DNA from: Sacculina carcini
Taxonomy: Eukaryota > Arthropoda > Thecostraca > Sacculinidae
Direction: 5' to 3'
Assembly (NCBI GenBank): GCA_916048095.2
Contig: OU696571.1
Location: forward strand, 8,492,001 to 8,556,000
DNA: 64,000 bases
Shown here: in pieces, positions 11,370-21,836 of the stretch
Numbering within the stretch: position 1 is the first letter of the stretch
Layout: each line of letters starts with the position of its first letter
Notes under the pieces: model-generated
What the model was told of the DNA's origin: nothing
The model's database searches: none
The model's input: the letters and a program-made list of their open reading frames with translations, nothing else
Made by a program: the position numbers and the translations under genes

Positions 11370-11465
11370 GTATGTGTGTGTATGTATGTATATGTTTGTG
11401 TGTATATGCATGCATGTATAGGTATGTGTGTGTATATGTGTGTACATATGTATATATATCTTTCA
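11295..11465. repeat. TA microsatellite passing into TG/TA-rich sequence
   Basis: An uninterrupted TA run occupies about 11295-11368. It is followed by TATG/TGTG-rich sequence to about 11465. Open frames across it (YIYIYI) are artefacts of the repeat. Confidence 0.95.
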
Positions 11466-11604
11466 TGTAATTGTATTGTGTTTTAATTGTTAGATTTTAA
11501 CTGGTGTCGCATGAGAGCTACCCTGTATATTTAAGCACGTGTTTAACGATTTCATGTTTTGTATTGTATCTTAGCACTGTAATTTGAATTTCTGGTCAGT
11601 GTAA

Positions 11605-11644
11605 CTCCTGAAGATGGCTAATGTTAGCCGAAAGACGTCTCGAG
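11605..11644 (+). ncRNA. hammerhead-ribozyme-like motif
   Basis: CTC (stem I) is followed by core CTGAAGA, an extra T, stem II GGCTAA/TTAGCC with a 2-base loop, GAAA with its last A opening the palindromic stem III AGACGTCT, then C as the cleavage-site base, then GAG closing stem I. The layout matches the four motifs found in the Penelope copies, including the one extra base between the core and stem II. It lies just upstream of, and overlaps, the short frame at 11614. Confidence 0.5.
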
Positions 11645-11850
11645 GAATAAATACCACCAATGGCTACCAGTGTGTGAGAATGGAGATAGTTAACTCCGAA
11701 ATATTACGCCAACAAAACATCGGTCAATTGCTGAACAGACTTGACAAAAGAGACCAACAACTCGCAAGGAATATCGAAACAACGCGGAGAAAACTAGTCA
11801 ACTGCGAATGCGCAATCGATTTTAATCTCGTTTGTTCGAGAGAGAATATA
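11614..11850 (+). pseudogene. short coding start, possible Penelope-like N-terminus
   Basis: The frame starts MANVSRKTS within the hammerhead-like motif. It encodes a charged, probably helical segment (LLNRLDKRDQQLARN, TTRRKLVNCECAIDFNL) before running into a TA tract near 11850. Charged helical N-termini precede the reverse transcriptase in Penelope-like proteins, and the hammerhead motif upstream fits this. There is no diagnostic motif, so the assignment is an inference. Everything downstream is missing. Confidence 0.35.
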
Positions 11851-11870
11851 TATATATATATATATATAAT

Positions 11871-12015
11871 ACAATACAATAGGATAACGTCACGACCTGC
11901 ACACAACCACTGCTGAACACACACTGACTCGTGGCGGGTAGCGTCATTCACGCTAGCCGCGCCCGCGCCCTCTGGGCAGGGCAGCACCACACTACACTTA
12001 TTTATTCTATTTTTT
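11871..12015. other. flank of gypsy-2; possible LTR fragment of an older element
   Basis: The segment ends CACCACACTACA at 11996. Read in reverse it begins TGTAGTG and shares short blocks with the sequence starting at 17351 (TGTGTG-CAGCAGTG, ATTGTATTGT). It may be a damaged LTR of the older gypsy-3 element whose integrase fragment lies at 16.4-17.3 kb. Bases 12011-12015 (TTTTT) are the left target duplication of gypsy-2. Confidence 0.35.
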
Positions 12016-12339
12016 TGTATAACGGCGCGAACGCAAATGAACAATGTATTGAATGCAAGACACAAACAAACGCGTAAACACTCGATGGCCCGCAGGGCTC
12101 ACGCTCAATACACCTCGCCCGTACACGCAATCACATACACACAAACACCACTCGACCGCACCTCCCCGTCCGCCTCTCACAACGATACTGATCACCGCAC
12201 GCTCTGCAACCGACGAGCCAGTCTCCCGCCACGCAATCTCCGCCAATCAGAGCATAGCTCACCTCTTACGTCACTCCCGCGATCGCAGCGACACTCGGCT
12301 GACGCAACAACAGCCAGTCAATGATCATCACCACACACA
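12016..12339 (-). repeat. 3' LTR of gypsy-2
   Basis: This 324-bp repeat starts TGTATAACGG and ends CACCACACACA on the plus strand. A pyrimidine run (TTCCCCCC on the plus strand, purine-rich on the element strand) abuts its inner edge at 12340 as a likely polypurine tract. Confidence 0.93.
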
Positions 12340-12352
12340 TTCCCCCCTGATT

Positions 12353-15300
12353 CTAATAATCACTACCAGTAGACGTATCAGCAGCATCATCAGCGTAAAC
12401 TTCATAGTCTTGCAGTCTTGCAGGATGCTGTATTTGTCTCCTCGGTCTAGTCACACCCTGTGAGACAACCTGGCTCTCAGCTGGCGTCGAAGTTATCGCT
12501 CTCACGTCGATATGCACCGGTGGCTCCTCCTCATCTGCAATACTTTCAGTGACATGTCCAGTAGGCCTCTCATCCTCCTCCACACGGGGCCGCAAGTCCG
12601 TGACGTGCCGATTGAGTCCGTCAACTTCCACTACAAGATCAGAAATAACCCCAGTGACTATGCCTTTTTGACTGAGGACATCGCACCTGTCCCCTGGCCG
12701 CCTGATCCAAACAGCGTCGCCGACGTTGAAGTTCTTGTTTCTGCGTGGCCCGTCCTTAGCTCCATTCTCGTCCCGCATTCAAATTCGGTATCGATACAGC
12801 AAGTCCACTGGTCGGCGCTGCACTCCGTCTCCTCTGGGTGTCATGTTGTACAGCGAGACAGCTTCCCGAATACTACACTGCTTCCTTGCTGCAATCGTTT
12901 TGATAGTGCGATGACATCTCTCAACGATGCCGTTGCCTTCAGGCCTGTACGCACATCTAAACCGAATTTTCACTCCCCACTTTCTCATGATCTCAAGAAA
13001 CGGTCTCCCTCGAAACGAGGTGTCATTATCCAGTAAAATTTCCCCAGGTGGTCCACGTTCACAGAAAACACTGTCAAATACATTGGCAACTTCATCACTA
13101 TTCCGCGAATGTACTCTCCTCCACACAGCGAAACGAGAAGGTCCACAGTCTAGTATTGAAACGTACAAGTCACGTCCAACATGTGTGAAGTCGGCCGCCA
13201 GCCAATCCCATACACCCTTCACACTGAGCGAACCTTTTTTCCATTTTAAGGTCGGAGGACAAATGTAATTACAGACATCACATGCTCTGACTACTTCAGC
13301 GATCTGGCGTTTCGTAGCAAAAACATTTTTTCTCCTGAAGAAGTAGCGTGTTTTGTGTACGCCGGGGTGTCCAGCATCGTGATGTATTCCTTTGATAACG
13401 TCTTTCTGTACACCAGCTGAACATATTTCTCGACGAAGCCACGATAATGGTACGCGAGTCAGCGCGTCCGCACGATTTTTGTGCGATTCCACATTATGTA
13501 CGCGTAATGTAAGTTGGTATTCTTCAATCAAGCTCTTAACTATTTCCAGTCGCCTCAAGATGAGCAGCTCAGACGTTGCGGCTGTTGTCATTCGCTCTCG
13601 TCTTGTTAACATTCCGGTCAGCCAAGAACACACAGTAGCAGAGTCCGAATACAGGTCGACTTCACGAAATGCTAGCTTCACCGCCATCCCTTTGACAACT
13701 GAATCTAGCTCTCCGATATTTATGTGGTGGACGTCCTTTCTCAGCCAGCAGCCATCCTCGATGACATCGCCATCCACTTCTACCACTGCTCCAATGGCCA
13801 GATCACTTGAGTCCACCCAAACATTGGCCGCTTCACCTTTGATGGTCCATGTGCCCTTCACAGGATCGTCCCGTTCCATACGCTCCGACACCTCGCGAGC
13901 ACAACGATTCAACTTCTCCTCTCGAATCTCGTCATCCCACCCTTTAGAAAGTTCAGTTGCAAGTCTCTTGATATACGACGCTCATACTCGTAGCCAGCCG
14001 GCCACGGGATAATGCGAGACCAGCTTGCTACACCACGAAAAAATGTTTCGGCGAGTCAGATCGCTGGAGAATTCGCTCAATGCATTGTCTCTCTTCCACC
14101 GAAGGATGCCGTCTCGACACCGCCACACGTGGAGCCCCAGTACGCGAGTACCGTCGGAAAATTGCTGCACATCTTTACTCTCCAATCCGTAATTTCTCAA
14201 GTGATGTTTAACCACGTCGGGTGAGACCACGTCACCGTCAACCACCACGTCGTCGACGTATGCTGAAGTGCCTCGTTCAACTGTTTTTTCTAAGGACAAT
14301 ACCCTGCCAACTATCGCCTGCATAATCATAGGCGCCGAGTTGAGGCCAAATCCCAGGCGCGTTAGACAATACAGCACGCCCTCGTACATCACAGTCTGGA
14401 AAGGCCACAAGGATTTGTCGACGGCAACTTGCAAGTACGCTTTAGTCAGGTCCATGATGAACAGATTGTCACCTTTTCTCCTCCAACTCTTCAACTTATC
14501 CTGACACACGTCTGCTTCCGCCGTATATGAGTCAATGTATTGATTAAGTTCGCGGAAGTCGAGAACTGGCCGCACTTTCTCTTTGTTCTTCTGTCGGACA
14601 GCCATGAGAGGTAGCAGACAACGAGCCCGTCCGTGTTCTTCCTCATCATACGGAACCAGCCACCCATTACGTATCCACAGCTGAACCTCTTTGTTGAAGG
14701 ATTCGCGCGACTCTTTCGGCACTTTGTACTGCGCAATACGATTGCGAAAAGTATCTGGTTCTTTGTCGTCACGCCACCTCCATTTGCACATCCATCTCTT
14801 GATTTGTGGATTGAACTCTATGAAGTGTCCCGGTTTTTCTTCTCGAAGCATCTGAGCTGCAGCAGAGCACTGTCCATCAACATTATTCTCACCCAGCGTC
14901 ACTTCACCATCTACTACTCGAACACCACCCATCGCATTGATGGCACTCGTCCCCAGCACGGCATCAAAACCAAGCGGTTTCTCGTGTACGACCAGCATCT
15001 TCACCGCAGCCTTGCGATTACCTGATTTAAGACAACATACTGCCACTCCAACACATGTGAATTCACCTCCTCCCAGCGTTTCAATTGAAGTCTTATCATT
15101 ATTCCACGTTTTGCAAACTACGTCAGAAACAATGCAGCAGCTACATCCCGTATCAATGAGCACTGAACATTCGCGATTGTCTATTGAAACGCGTGTTGAC
15201 GGAAGCACCTTATTTACATACGCGGAGGGAGCACAGGCGCCGATGTACTCTCTCCTCTGACGTTTCCCGGACAATCACGAGACAGGTGGCCTACCTTGGA

Positions 15301-15987
15301 GCATTTGAAGCACGATCTTCTTGGGCATTGTCTGCTGAAATGACCCACTTCATTGCACGTATAACATCTGTTCCCAGTCCTAGATGTGGTCGACATTCGT
15401 GCAGCAAAACAGCTCTCATCCCTTGACTGATTCATTGCTCCTTCTTTGCGTTGCAGGGCCATCCGCGCTCTAACCACGACGTCGTTTAGAGTGAGCTTAT
15501 CGGCGGCTGCACCCGTTTGAATCATTGTCGCTATATCGCTCGGTAATCCCGTTACAAAGGCACACTCAAGCAATTCATCACTAACCCCGCCGAAAGAGTC
15601 TGCCAACACTTTAAAACTGGACAGAAATACATCTACCGATTCACCTGTGTTCAAACGACGATTTCTGAAGCGCTCGAACGCCAAGTATTTATCTATGCCA
15701 AAAGCACCATACAGCGCGGCTCGAGTCCGTTCAACACTTTGCCCATCTTCAGCCGATAAATGCGACCACACGTGGAATGCACCCTTAGTCAGTCGTAGGG
15801 GCATCACGCTCATGACTGGTACACACTTCAACTCACACAGCATCACCGCCCGATTCCACCACTCTACGACATCGCCGGTGCCGTCAAACGCTGGCACGAT
15901 CCGGACATCGAAACTGCCTGCTGGCGACACTGCTGTCTGCGCTATATCCGCATTGGTCGCAGATACTGCTTCTTGGGGCGAAAACAT
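12353..15987 (-). pseudogene. gypsy-2 gag-pol coding region
   Basis: Reading leftwards, Gag starts near 15987 and carries two CCHC knuckles (CYTCNEVGHFSRQC and CFKCSKVGHLSRDC). It is followed by a retropepsin-like segment with LIDTGCS near 15.16 kb and reverse transcriptase with RPVLDFRELN, MDLTKAY and YVDDVV at about 14.6-14.2 kb. An RNase H-like segment follows (WVDSSD ... DSATV). The integrase has a zinc-binding N-terminus (CDVCNY), a catalytic core (LLDNDTSF, GNGIVERCH) and a C-terminal basic tail ending near 12353. The region would supply capsid, replication and integration functions for the element. It is treated as a fossil. Confidence 0.87.
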
Positions 15988-16021
15988 TCCGGCTATGCGA
16001 ATGACGCGTGGCCGGTTAGCT

Positions 16022-16345
16022 TGTATAACGGCGCGAACGCAAATGAACAATGTATTGAATGCAAGACACAAACAAACGCGTAAACACTCGATGGCCCGCA
16101 GGGCTCACGCTCAATACACCTCGCCCGTACACGCAATCACATACACACAAACACCACTCGACCGCACCTCCCCGTCCGCCTCTCACAGCGATACTGATCA
16201 CCGCACGCTCTGCAACCGACGAGCCAGTCTCCCGCCACGCAATCTCCGCCAATCAGAGCATAGCTCACCTCTTACGTCACTCGCGCGATCGCAGCGACAC
16301 TCGGCTGACGCAACAACAGCCAGTCAATGATCATCACCACACACA
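16022..16345 (-). repeat. 5' LTR of gypsy-2
   Basis: This 324-bp LTR is nearly identical to 12016-12339. The Gag reading frame starts about 35 bp inside it. The five T residues at 16346-16350 match those before 12016. Confidence 0.93.
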
Positions 16346-16350
16346 TTTTT

Positions 16351-17350
16351 ATTCTTTCTTCTTTATTTTAATAGCTTATACTATAACTTCTTTTTTCCAA
16401 AACGCAGGGAAGACCTACCTCGTGTACGCGGACCGGTTCTCCAACTGGCCACTGGTGTTCGACTGTGGCCGTGACACCTCCGCTCACCAGCTGGTGAAGA
16501 TGCTTCGACATGTGTTCACCATGACGGGGGTTCCGACCATACTGTCGTCAGACGGCGGTCCACAGTTCACGGCTCGCAACACCGCCGAATTTCAGCGACT
16601 TTGGCGCATACGCCATCGTGTCTCCAGTCCGCACTTCCCGTCTTCTAATGGGCACGCTGAGTCCGCCGTGAAACGGGTGAAGCGGCTCATTCAGAAGGCG
16701 GCGCACGACGGGAACATCGACACAGACGCCTTTGTCGCCGGCCTGTTGGAGCTGTGCAACGCGCCGGGTGCCGACGGTCGCTCCCCCGCGCAGCTTTTGT
16801 ACGGCCGCCCCGTGTCGTCCGCCGTTCTCGCGCAACCATGCTCGTTCCTGCCGGAGTGGCAGAAGCCCACCGCTGAGTGTGACCGGCGAGCGGCGAGCTT
16901 GCACAACAAGAAGGTCGCCCAATACAACCGGTCGGCTAAGGCGTTGCCGCCGTTGCTGCTCGGCACTACGGTGGCTCTCCAGGACCCGACATGCGGTCGC
17001 TGGGACAGGACTGGCGTGGTCGCCATGACTGGCCGTCGCCGCCCGTACGCTGTGCTCCTGCCACATGGCGGTCTCTACTGGCGCAGCCGTAGACACCTGC
17101 GACCCGCAGCCAACACACCCTCGCCCGAGGTCCAGCCGCCGCCATCTGTTGATACGGCGCCGGTACCGTCGCAGGAGACCAGAAGCAGCCCCGCATCACC
17201 GCCGCCGCCGGGGGGGAGAATGTGGGCGGCACATCGGAGGCCTCACGAACCCGCAGCTCCGCCGGAGCGCCCGACCACGCAGACCACCGTCGCATCTGAG
17301 CGATTACGTCTGCAGAGCCGATAGCGCCCCCTCCACCACTTGAAGGGGAG
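16351..17350 (+). pseudogene. older Ty3/gypsy integrase fragment (gypsy-3)
   Basis: The plus strand encodes an integrase core (YADRFSNWP, SSDGGPQF, SNGHAESAV) followed by a C-terminal region with LLYGRP and a proline-rich tail. The family differs from gypsy-1 and gypsy-2 and lies on the opposite strand to gypsy-2. Gag, protease, RT and RNase H are absent, so this is a fragment of an older element. It ends with the purine-rich GAAGGGGAGA immediately before a TGTAGTG sequence, consistent with a polypurine tract and the start of a 3' LTR. Confidence 0.82.
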
Positions 17351-17560
17351 ATGTAGTGTGTGCAGCAGTGTTGGTGTGTGTGTGTGTGTCGCTCCTGGGT
17401 ATTTGGGTATCGTGTTCCGTATTATTGTATTGTTCTGTTGTATAATATATCGTACAGTTGTAGTCTTGAAATCTCAGAGCATAATTTATTACTCGGTAAA
17501 ATACTTCCTAAGTGTACCGTTTAAAAGTTATAAAGCAAAAACAACTCAAAATTGCATAAC
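17351..17560 (+). repeat. probable 3' LTR of gypsy-3 (right end not found)
   Basis: The sequence starts TGTAGTGTGTGCAGCAG directly after a polypurine-like tract that follows the integrase remains. No second full copy is present in the window, so the right boundary is only approximate. The similarity to the inverted 11871-11996 segment is short and patchy. Confidence 0.45.
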
Positions 17561-17754
17561 ATGAAAATTTCCAAGTGAATTTGCGACCCCCAAATATTAA
17601 GAAGGCTTATGTTGGTGTGATTGAAATCAGAATCGTTTAGAACATGGGAAAATATATATACACCAAAAATTATACCATTTTGGGAAAAATGAGCGACCCT
17701 AGTGAACAAGTAAATTTATCATTTATTGTAAATTTATTAGTATGCCACATTTAT

Positions 17755-17945
17755 TGCAAATATTTGGATGATGAGAGTAATGTGAGTCCGAGTGTGGTCA
17801 ATGTAAGGACTAACCTGGCGGGGATTTGAACCGAGGTCCTCGCGGATGCGGGCAGTGTTTAAGCAATTCAGCCATTGAATAACCCTAGGAATTGTGTTTA
17901 GTACTGGTATATATGTATTGTGCAAGCATGACGAGTGTTGGCTTT
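17755..17945 (-). repeat. SINE-A copy 1 (tRNA-derived SINE)
   Basis: On the minus strand the head contains a box A-like TGGCTGAATTGC and a box B-like GGTTCAAATCC about 40 bp apart, as in a tRNA gene with an internal RNA polymerase III promoter. It is followed by CCCCGCCAGG and the family tail (CTTACATTG...CACTCGGAC). Upstream lies the family leader GCCAACACTCGTCATGC. The head lacks tRNA-grade stems. AT-rich sequence follows to 18094. The 190 bp to the left (17561-17754) hold nothing I recognise. Confidence 0.8.
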
Positions 17946-18089
17946 TTATTTATTTTATTTTCTATTTATTTTCTTTTTTTTCTTCCCATTTTTATATTAT
18001 TATATTTTTGGTATTTATTTGTTATTATTATTCATCTTCTATTTATTTATTAATTATTTCATATTTATTTTTTATGATTGTCTATTGAT

Positions 18090-18792
18090 TAGTATGTCAT
18101 ATTTGTTGCGATTATCTGTATAGAATGTGATGTGTATGCGAGTGTGGTGTAGTATTTTCGCACTACTAACAGTGACAGTCTATTTGCGTTCCTCTTGTTG
18201 TTGTGCCGCGATAACCCAAATTTCCGGTTCAAGATGAATGTCGACACACAGGCAATCCGAAAAACTAAGTGATATGATATCGATATGAGTGATAGGATGC
18301 GCAGGGTCTACGCCCCTTTTCAAAACATACTCAATAGCAAGCGCTCAGAGCATGTTCACATATATAAACCTATTACAACGTGAGCTCGACAAGTCGATTA
18401 ATGATACCACTTTACACAACCATCAGTCCCGATTTAAAACAATGTATGTTTTGCGCAATGCAACACACACGCACATACGCACCTGCACGCCCTCACCTAA
18501 GTACGAAATACGCATATGGTTGGTTTACACATTTGGATGCAGCACGCGTGTGACAATATTTATCATCACTGCTAAACTTGCCTAACAGAAACACAAATCA
18601 GAAAAAAAGAAAATATGGTCCGACTGAAGCTTTGTTACATGTGGAAAATGTAAGGACATAGCTGGCGGGGATTTGATCCGAGGTCCTCGCGGATGCGGAC
18701 AGATTGTTTAGGCAGTTCAGCCATTGAAGAGCCCTATGACTGGTGTTCAGTACTGGCATAGATTGTGTGCAATCATGACGAGTGTTGGCTTT
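18090..18792 (-). repeat. SINE-A copy 2, split by a solo LTR
   Basis: The head lies at about 18650-18730 on the minus strand (box A TGGCTGAACTGCC, box B-like GGATCAAATCC). The tail is displaced to 18090-18147 because an LTR is inserted between TTTTCCACA and CCACACTCGC. The same split occurs at 55.6 kb. Confidence 0.82.
18148..18639 (-). mobile_element. solo LTR (family S), shortened copy
   Basis: The 492-bp sequence starts TGTAGTATTTTCGC and ends TTTGTTACA, and is flanked on both sides by TGTGG (18143-18147 and 18640-18644). No internal region is present, as expected after recombination between two LTRs. It matches 55636-56456 in opposite orientation, but is about 320 bp shorter. It is a fossil LTR, not a coding element. 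Confidence 0.82.
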
Positions 18793-18840
18793 TTTTCTAT
18801 GTATTTGATTATATTTATATTAGTTATTTCTTCATTTGTT

Positions 18841-19075
18841 TATATTTATTTTACTTTTATTAGAATGTCGTATTTATTGCGATTATTCGTACTAAGTCTG
18901 ATGTGTGTGCCATCGTGGACAATGTAAGGACTTACCTTGAGGGGATTTGAGCCGAGGTCCTCGCGGATTCGGGCAGTGTTGCGCAGTTCAGCCATTGAAG
19001 AGCCCTATGAGTGGTGTTTAGTACTGGTATATATGTAGTGTAAAGCATGACGAGTGTTGGCTTTTTTTCTATTGA
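18841..19075 (-). repeat. SINE-A copy 3
   Basis: The minus-strand head at about 18945-19000 has box A TGGCTGAACTGCG. The B-box position reads GGCTCAAATCC. The tail lies at 18865-18935 and the leader at 19010-19070. It abuts a TA microsatellite at 19082-19146. Confidence 0.8.
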
Positions 19076-19079
19076 TTTG

Positions 19080-19081
<2 letters not shown>

Positions 19082-19146
<65 letters not shown>
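19082..19146. repeat. TA microsatellite
   Basis: A pure TA run lies between SINE-A copy 3 and the left end of the minus-strand PLE-B copy. Confidence 0.95.
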
Positions 19147-19149
<3 letters not shown>

Positions 19150-19204
19150 AAGTTTTCGACATATATGAAGAAAGAAAAGAAAACACAAATGACTGCCACT
19201 TTTT

Positions 19205-19240
19205 GTCAAACGTTTCAGTCTTGAGACCTTCGTCAGTGAC
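19205..19240 (-). ncRNA. hammerhead-ribozyme-like motif (PLE-B, unit 1)
   Basis: Minus strand: GTCA, core CTGACGA, extra A, stem II GGTC/GACT with loop TCAA, GAAA, ACGT, T, TGAC. Stem I (GTCA/TGAC) pairs perfectly. The last pair of stem II is G-T in this copy. Confidence 0.6.
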
Positions 19241-19588
19241 TATAAACAGATCAGTGATTTCAATGCAAAACCGTTAGTGTTATTTCCATATTGTGCTACA
19301 TATATGACAAAACCTCGTGACTATTTCCTTGAACACACCCTGAAGTATATTACTCAAATACTCCTTAGCACATGTGGTGAATGGATTGCTCTCATCTGAA
19401 AGCTGCGAAGGTGCCGATCTCGGAAGAACTTTTTCTTGTAGACACCGTTCCAGGAAGTATATCTGGTTTTTTGCATTTGAAGCACTTGATCCTGTTCCAG
19501 TAGCTTTTCTTGTCATTTGGTTTTCTCTCCATGACAGATATTTGAAGTTTTCGACATATATGTAATATATGTATATGTATATGTAATA

Positions 19589-19594
<6 letters not shown>

Positions 19595-19645
<51 letters not shown>
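19595..19645. repeat. TA microsatellite
   Basis: A TA run within the minus-strand PLE-B copy, at the junction of its two terminal units. Interrupted TATG/TA sequence surrounds it. Confidence 0.9.
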
Positions 19646-19648
<3 letters not shown>

Positions 19649-19705
19649 AGCATATATATATATATATGAAGAAAGAAAAGAAAACACAAATGACTGCCAC
19701 TTTTT

Positions 19706-19741
19706 GTCAAACGTTTCGGTCTTGAGACCCTCGTCAGTGAT
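19706..19741 (-). ncRNA. hammerhead-ribozyme-like motif (PLE-B, unit 2)
   Basis: Minus strand: ATCA, core CTGACGA, extra G, stem II GGTC/GACC with loop TCAA, GAAA, ACGT, T, TGAC. Stem I keeps three of four pairs. Confidence 0.6.
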
Positions 19742-19875
19742 TATAAACAGATCAGTGATTCAAATGCAAAACCGTTAGTGTTATTTCCATATTGTGCTAC
19801 ATATATGACAAAACCTCGACTGTGTGACAAAAGTGACTATTTCCTTGAACACACCCTGAAGTATATTACGCATCA

Positions 19876-19880
<5 letters not shown>

Positions 19881-19956
<76 letters not shown>
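19881..19956. repeat. TA microsatellite
   Basis: A TA run of about 76 bp in the 3' untranslated part of the minus PLE-B copy. The plus copy has a TA run in the equivalent position (21720-21834). Confidence 0.95.
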
Positions 19957-19960
<4 letters not shown>

Positions 19961-20193
19961 TTTTTTGGTGTTTTTTGTTGTTTTTTTGTTGTGTTTTTTT
20001 CCATGTTTTCCCTTATATATACACATACATACATATACATCTATATATACACATATTACTACGTCTTCTTATAATATTAATTGTGAAGGCAAGGTTCCTA
20101 AATTAACATGCCCATCCCTACTATTTATATTTACATTATTTATGATGTAGGCGGCTTCTACTGTTTTTCTTTCAGATTTTTTCTCACATTCAG

Positions 20194-20826
20194 CTACAAC
20201 TTCCACCTTTTCCAGTTGGGTAAACTGCCACATTCCTCAATGTGTACCACTAATGAATTAGACATTCTGTGATGTCTCACATCCGCAAGATGTTGTTTTA
20301 TTCTCGTTTCAATGCCCTTTCCTGTCTCACCGTAATAAGCCTTATCGCATCCACTACATGGTATTATAAATACTACGCTAACTTTATTGGTTAGTTCGTT
20401 TCCAGTTTGAGTGTTCCTAGATGTTTTGACTGTCTTTTTCATAAGTTGATCGGATATTTTTAATCCTGTTGTTGGTACCAGCATGTAGTTTGTTCTCTTC
20501 AATATAGTGTTCAGTTGTCTGCACTCCTTTGATTCTGGAACGATTATCATGTCCTTATTTGTATTGAGTGTACACTTTTTTCTTTGATGTATTTTTTGCG
20601 CTTTCCTTTTGCATTTGATTATGAATGCTGATGTGTATTTAAAATCCTGGAATATTTGCATGATCTTTTTCATTTCATTACTGAGCTTTTCGGAACTACA
20701 TTTTCTCAGAGCCCTTAAGAACTCTCCTATAATCATTCCTGATTTCATTGACTCTGAATGAGACGCCTGTTTTCTACCAAAACTGGTAGTATTGGATGAT
20801 GCATATATCACAAAGTATGTAAGCAA
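20194..20826 (-). pseudogene. PLE-B linker and GIY-YIG endonuclease
   Basis: An open frame of 210 codons encodes the C-terminal part of a Penelope-like protein. A thumb/linker region (GEFLRALRKCS, FKYTSAFI) is followed by a GIY-YIG domain with VVFIIPCSGCDKAYYGETGKG, then IKQHLADVRHH and LVVHIEECG. The CSGC pair just before the YYGET block is the Cys pair known from this family. The reverse transcriptase upstream is missing because the copy is truncated at the head-to-head junction. The domain itself is uninterrupted. Confidence 0.87.
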
Positions 20827-21018
20827 AAGTCAACAAACACTGTTAACTAAGATGTACAATAAGGAAAGAAACCGATTATCTAAGAAACTAGATAAACTGT
20901 GTATGATCAGTGCATAGAACAATGTAGGAGATAAGTCAAAATTTGTAATCTATCATCTAAGAAACTGACACAAGTCGAAACAAAAGTTTTATCATTAGGA
21001 TCAAACTTTGATACTGGA

Positions 21019-21438
21019 ATGCACACTAAATCAATACAATCAGCTATTGCGCAAAACTACCGATGGAGTGACTCAGACGTAGACAAAGGTGTCAAACAAG
21101 GATTAATAACATGTCTTCACACGTTTTCCAGAAATAATGAGTCCGTATTGCCAAGGCGATATTTGAAGGCAATTGGCAATCTGAAAAAAGACACAACAAT
21201 CACCATAAAAAGGGCAGACAAAGGAGGTGGAATTGTAATATTGAATACATCTAACTATGTTACTAAAATTGAAAACCATCTCAGCGACAAAAATGTGTAT
21301 CAGACCCAGAGCAGAGGATATGTAAAGAAAAAAAGCGAAACATTCAACAAAGAAGCACGAAGAATACTAAAGAAATCAGATAAAGGTAAAAGAATGCTGC
21401 ATTTACTTGAGGAAATCACAGAATGTCTAATTCATTAG
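21019..21438 (+). pseudogene. PLE-B reverse transcriptase N-terminal segment
   Basis: The frame encodes the start of a Penelope-type RT: IGNLKKDTTITIKRADKGGGIVIL followed by NTSNYVTKIENHLSD, the hallmark N-terminal block of the family. Weaker homology extends upstream to about 20849 in other frames. After HLLEEI the sequence jumps to the GIY-YIG end region (TECLIH, stop), which marks a large internal deletion. The rest of the RT, including the catalytic YVDD box, is absent. Confidence 0.8.
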
Positions 21439-21715
21439 TGGTACACATTGAGAAATGTGGCAGTTTACCCAACTGGGAAAAGGTGGAAGTTGTAGCTAAA
21501 TGTGGAAAAAATCTGAAAGAAGAACAGTAGAAGCCGCCTACATCATAAATAATGTAAATATAAATAGTAGGGATGGGCATGTTAATTTAGCAACCTTGCC
21601 TTCACAATTGATATTATAAGAAGACGTAGTAATATGTGTGTATATAGATGTATATGTATGTATGTGTATATATAAGGGAAAAACACGGAAAGAACACAAC
21701 ATATACAATAAATAT

Positions 21716-21836
<121 letters not shown>

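Larger units (their letters stand above)
12016..16345 (-). mobile_element. Ty3/gypsy-like LTR retrotransposon (gypsy-2)
   Basis: Two LTRs of 324 bp (12016-12339 and 16022-16345) differ at only about two positions, so this is one of the youngest insertions in the window. Five T residues flank it on both sides (12011-12015 and 16346-16350) as the presumed target duplication. The minus-strand interior carries Gag with two zinc knuckles, protease, reverse transcriptase, RNase H and integrase in Ty3/gypsy order. The element looks close to whole, with about two possible interruptions. It sits within or beside an older gypsy fragment (gypsy-3). Confidence 0.92.
19147..20846 (-). mobile_element. Penelope-like element PLE-B, minus-strand copy
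   Basis: From right to left the copy holds the end of the RT/linker and GIY-YIG coding region (20826-20194), a 3' untranslated part, a TA tract, then two successive terminal units. Each unit carries the block TACTTCAGGGTGTGTTC and a hammerhead-like motif (19706-19741 and 19205-19240). Between the two units (19400-19560) lies a stretch found only once in the window. Tandem terminal repeats are typical of Penelope-like insertions. It faces the plus-strand copy head to head at about 20847. Confidence 0.8.

Noticed and set aside
11200-11486. Open frames of YIYIYI type on both strands
   Set aside because: They are translations of TA microsatellites. The same applies to frames at 19.0-20.1, 21.6-22.0, 28.3-28.5, 48.7-49.2 and 52.9-53.2 kb.
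17815-17888. Possible tRNA genes in the SINE-A heads
   Set aside because: Box A and box B are present but acceptor and other stems are not, and the unit recurs with a constant tail. These are tRNA-derived SINEs, not tRNA genes.
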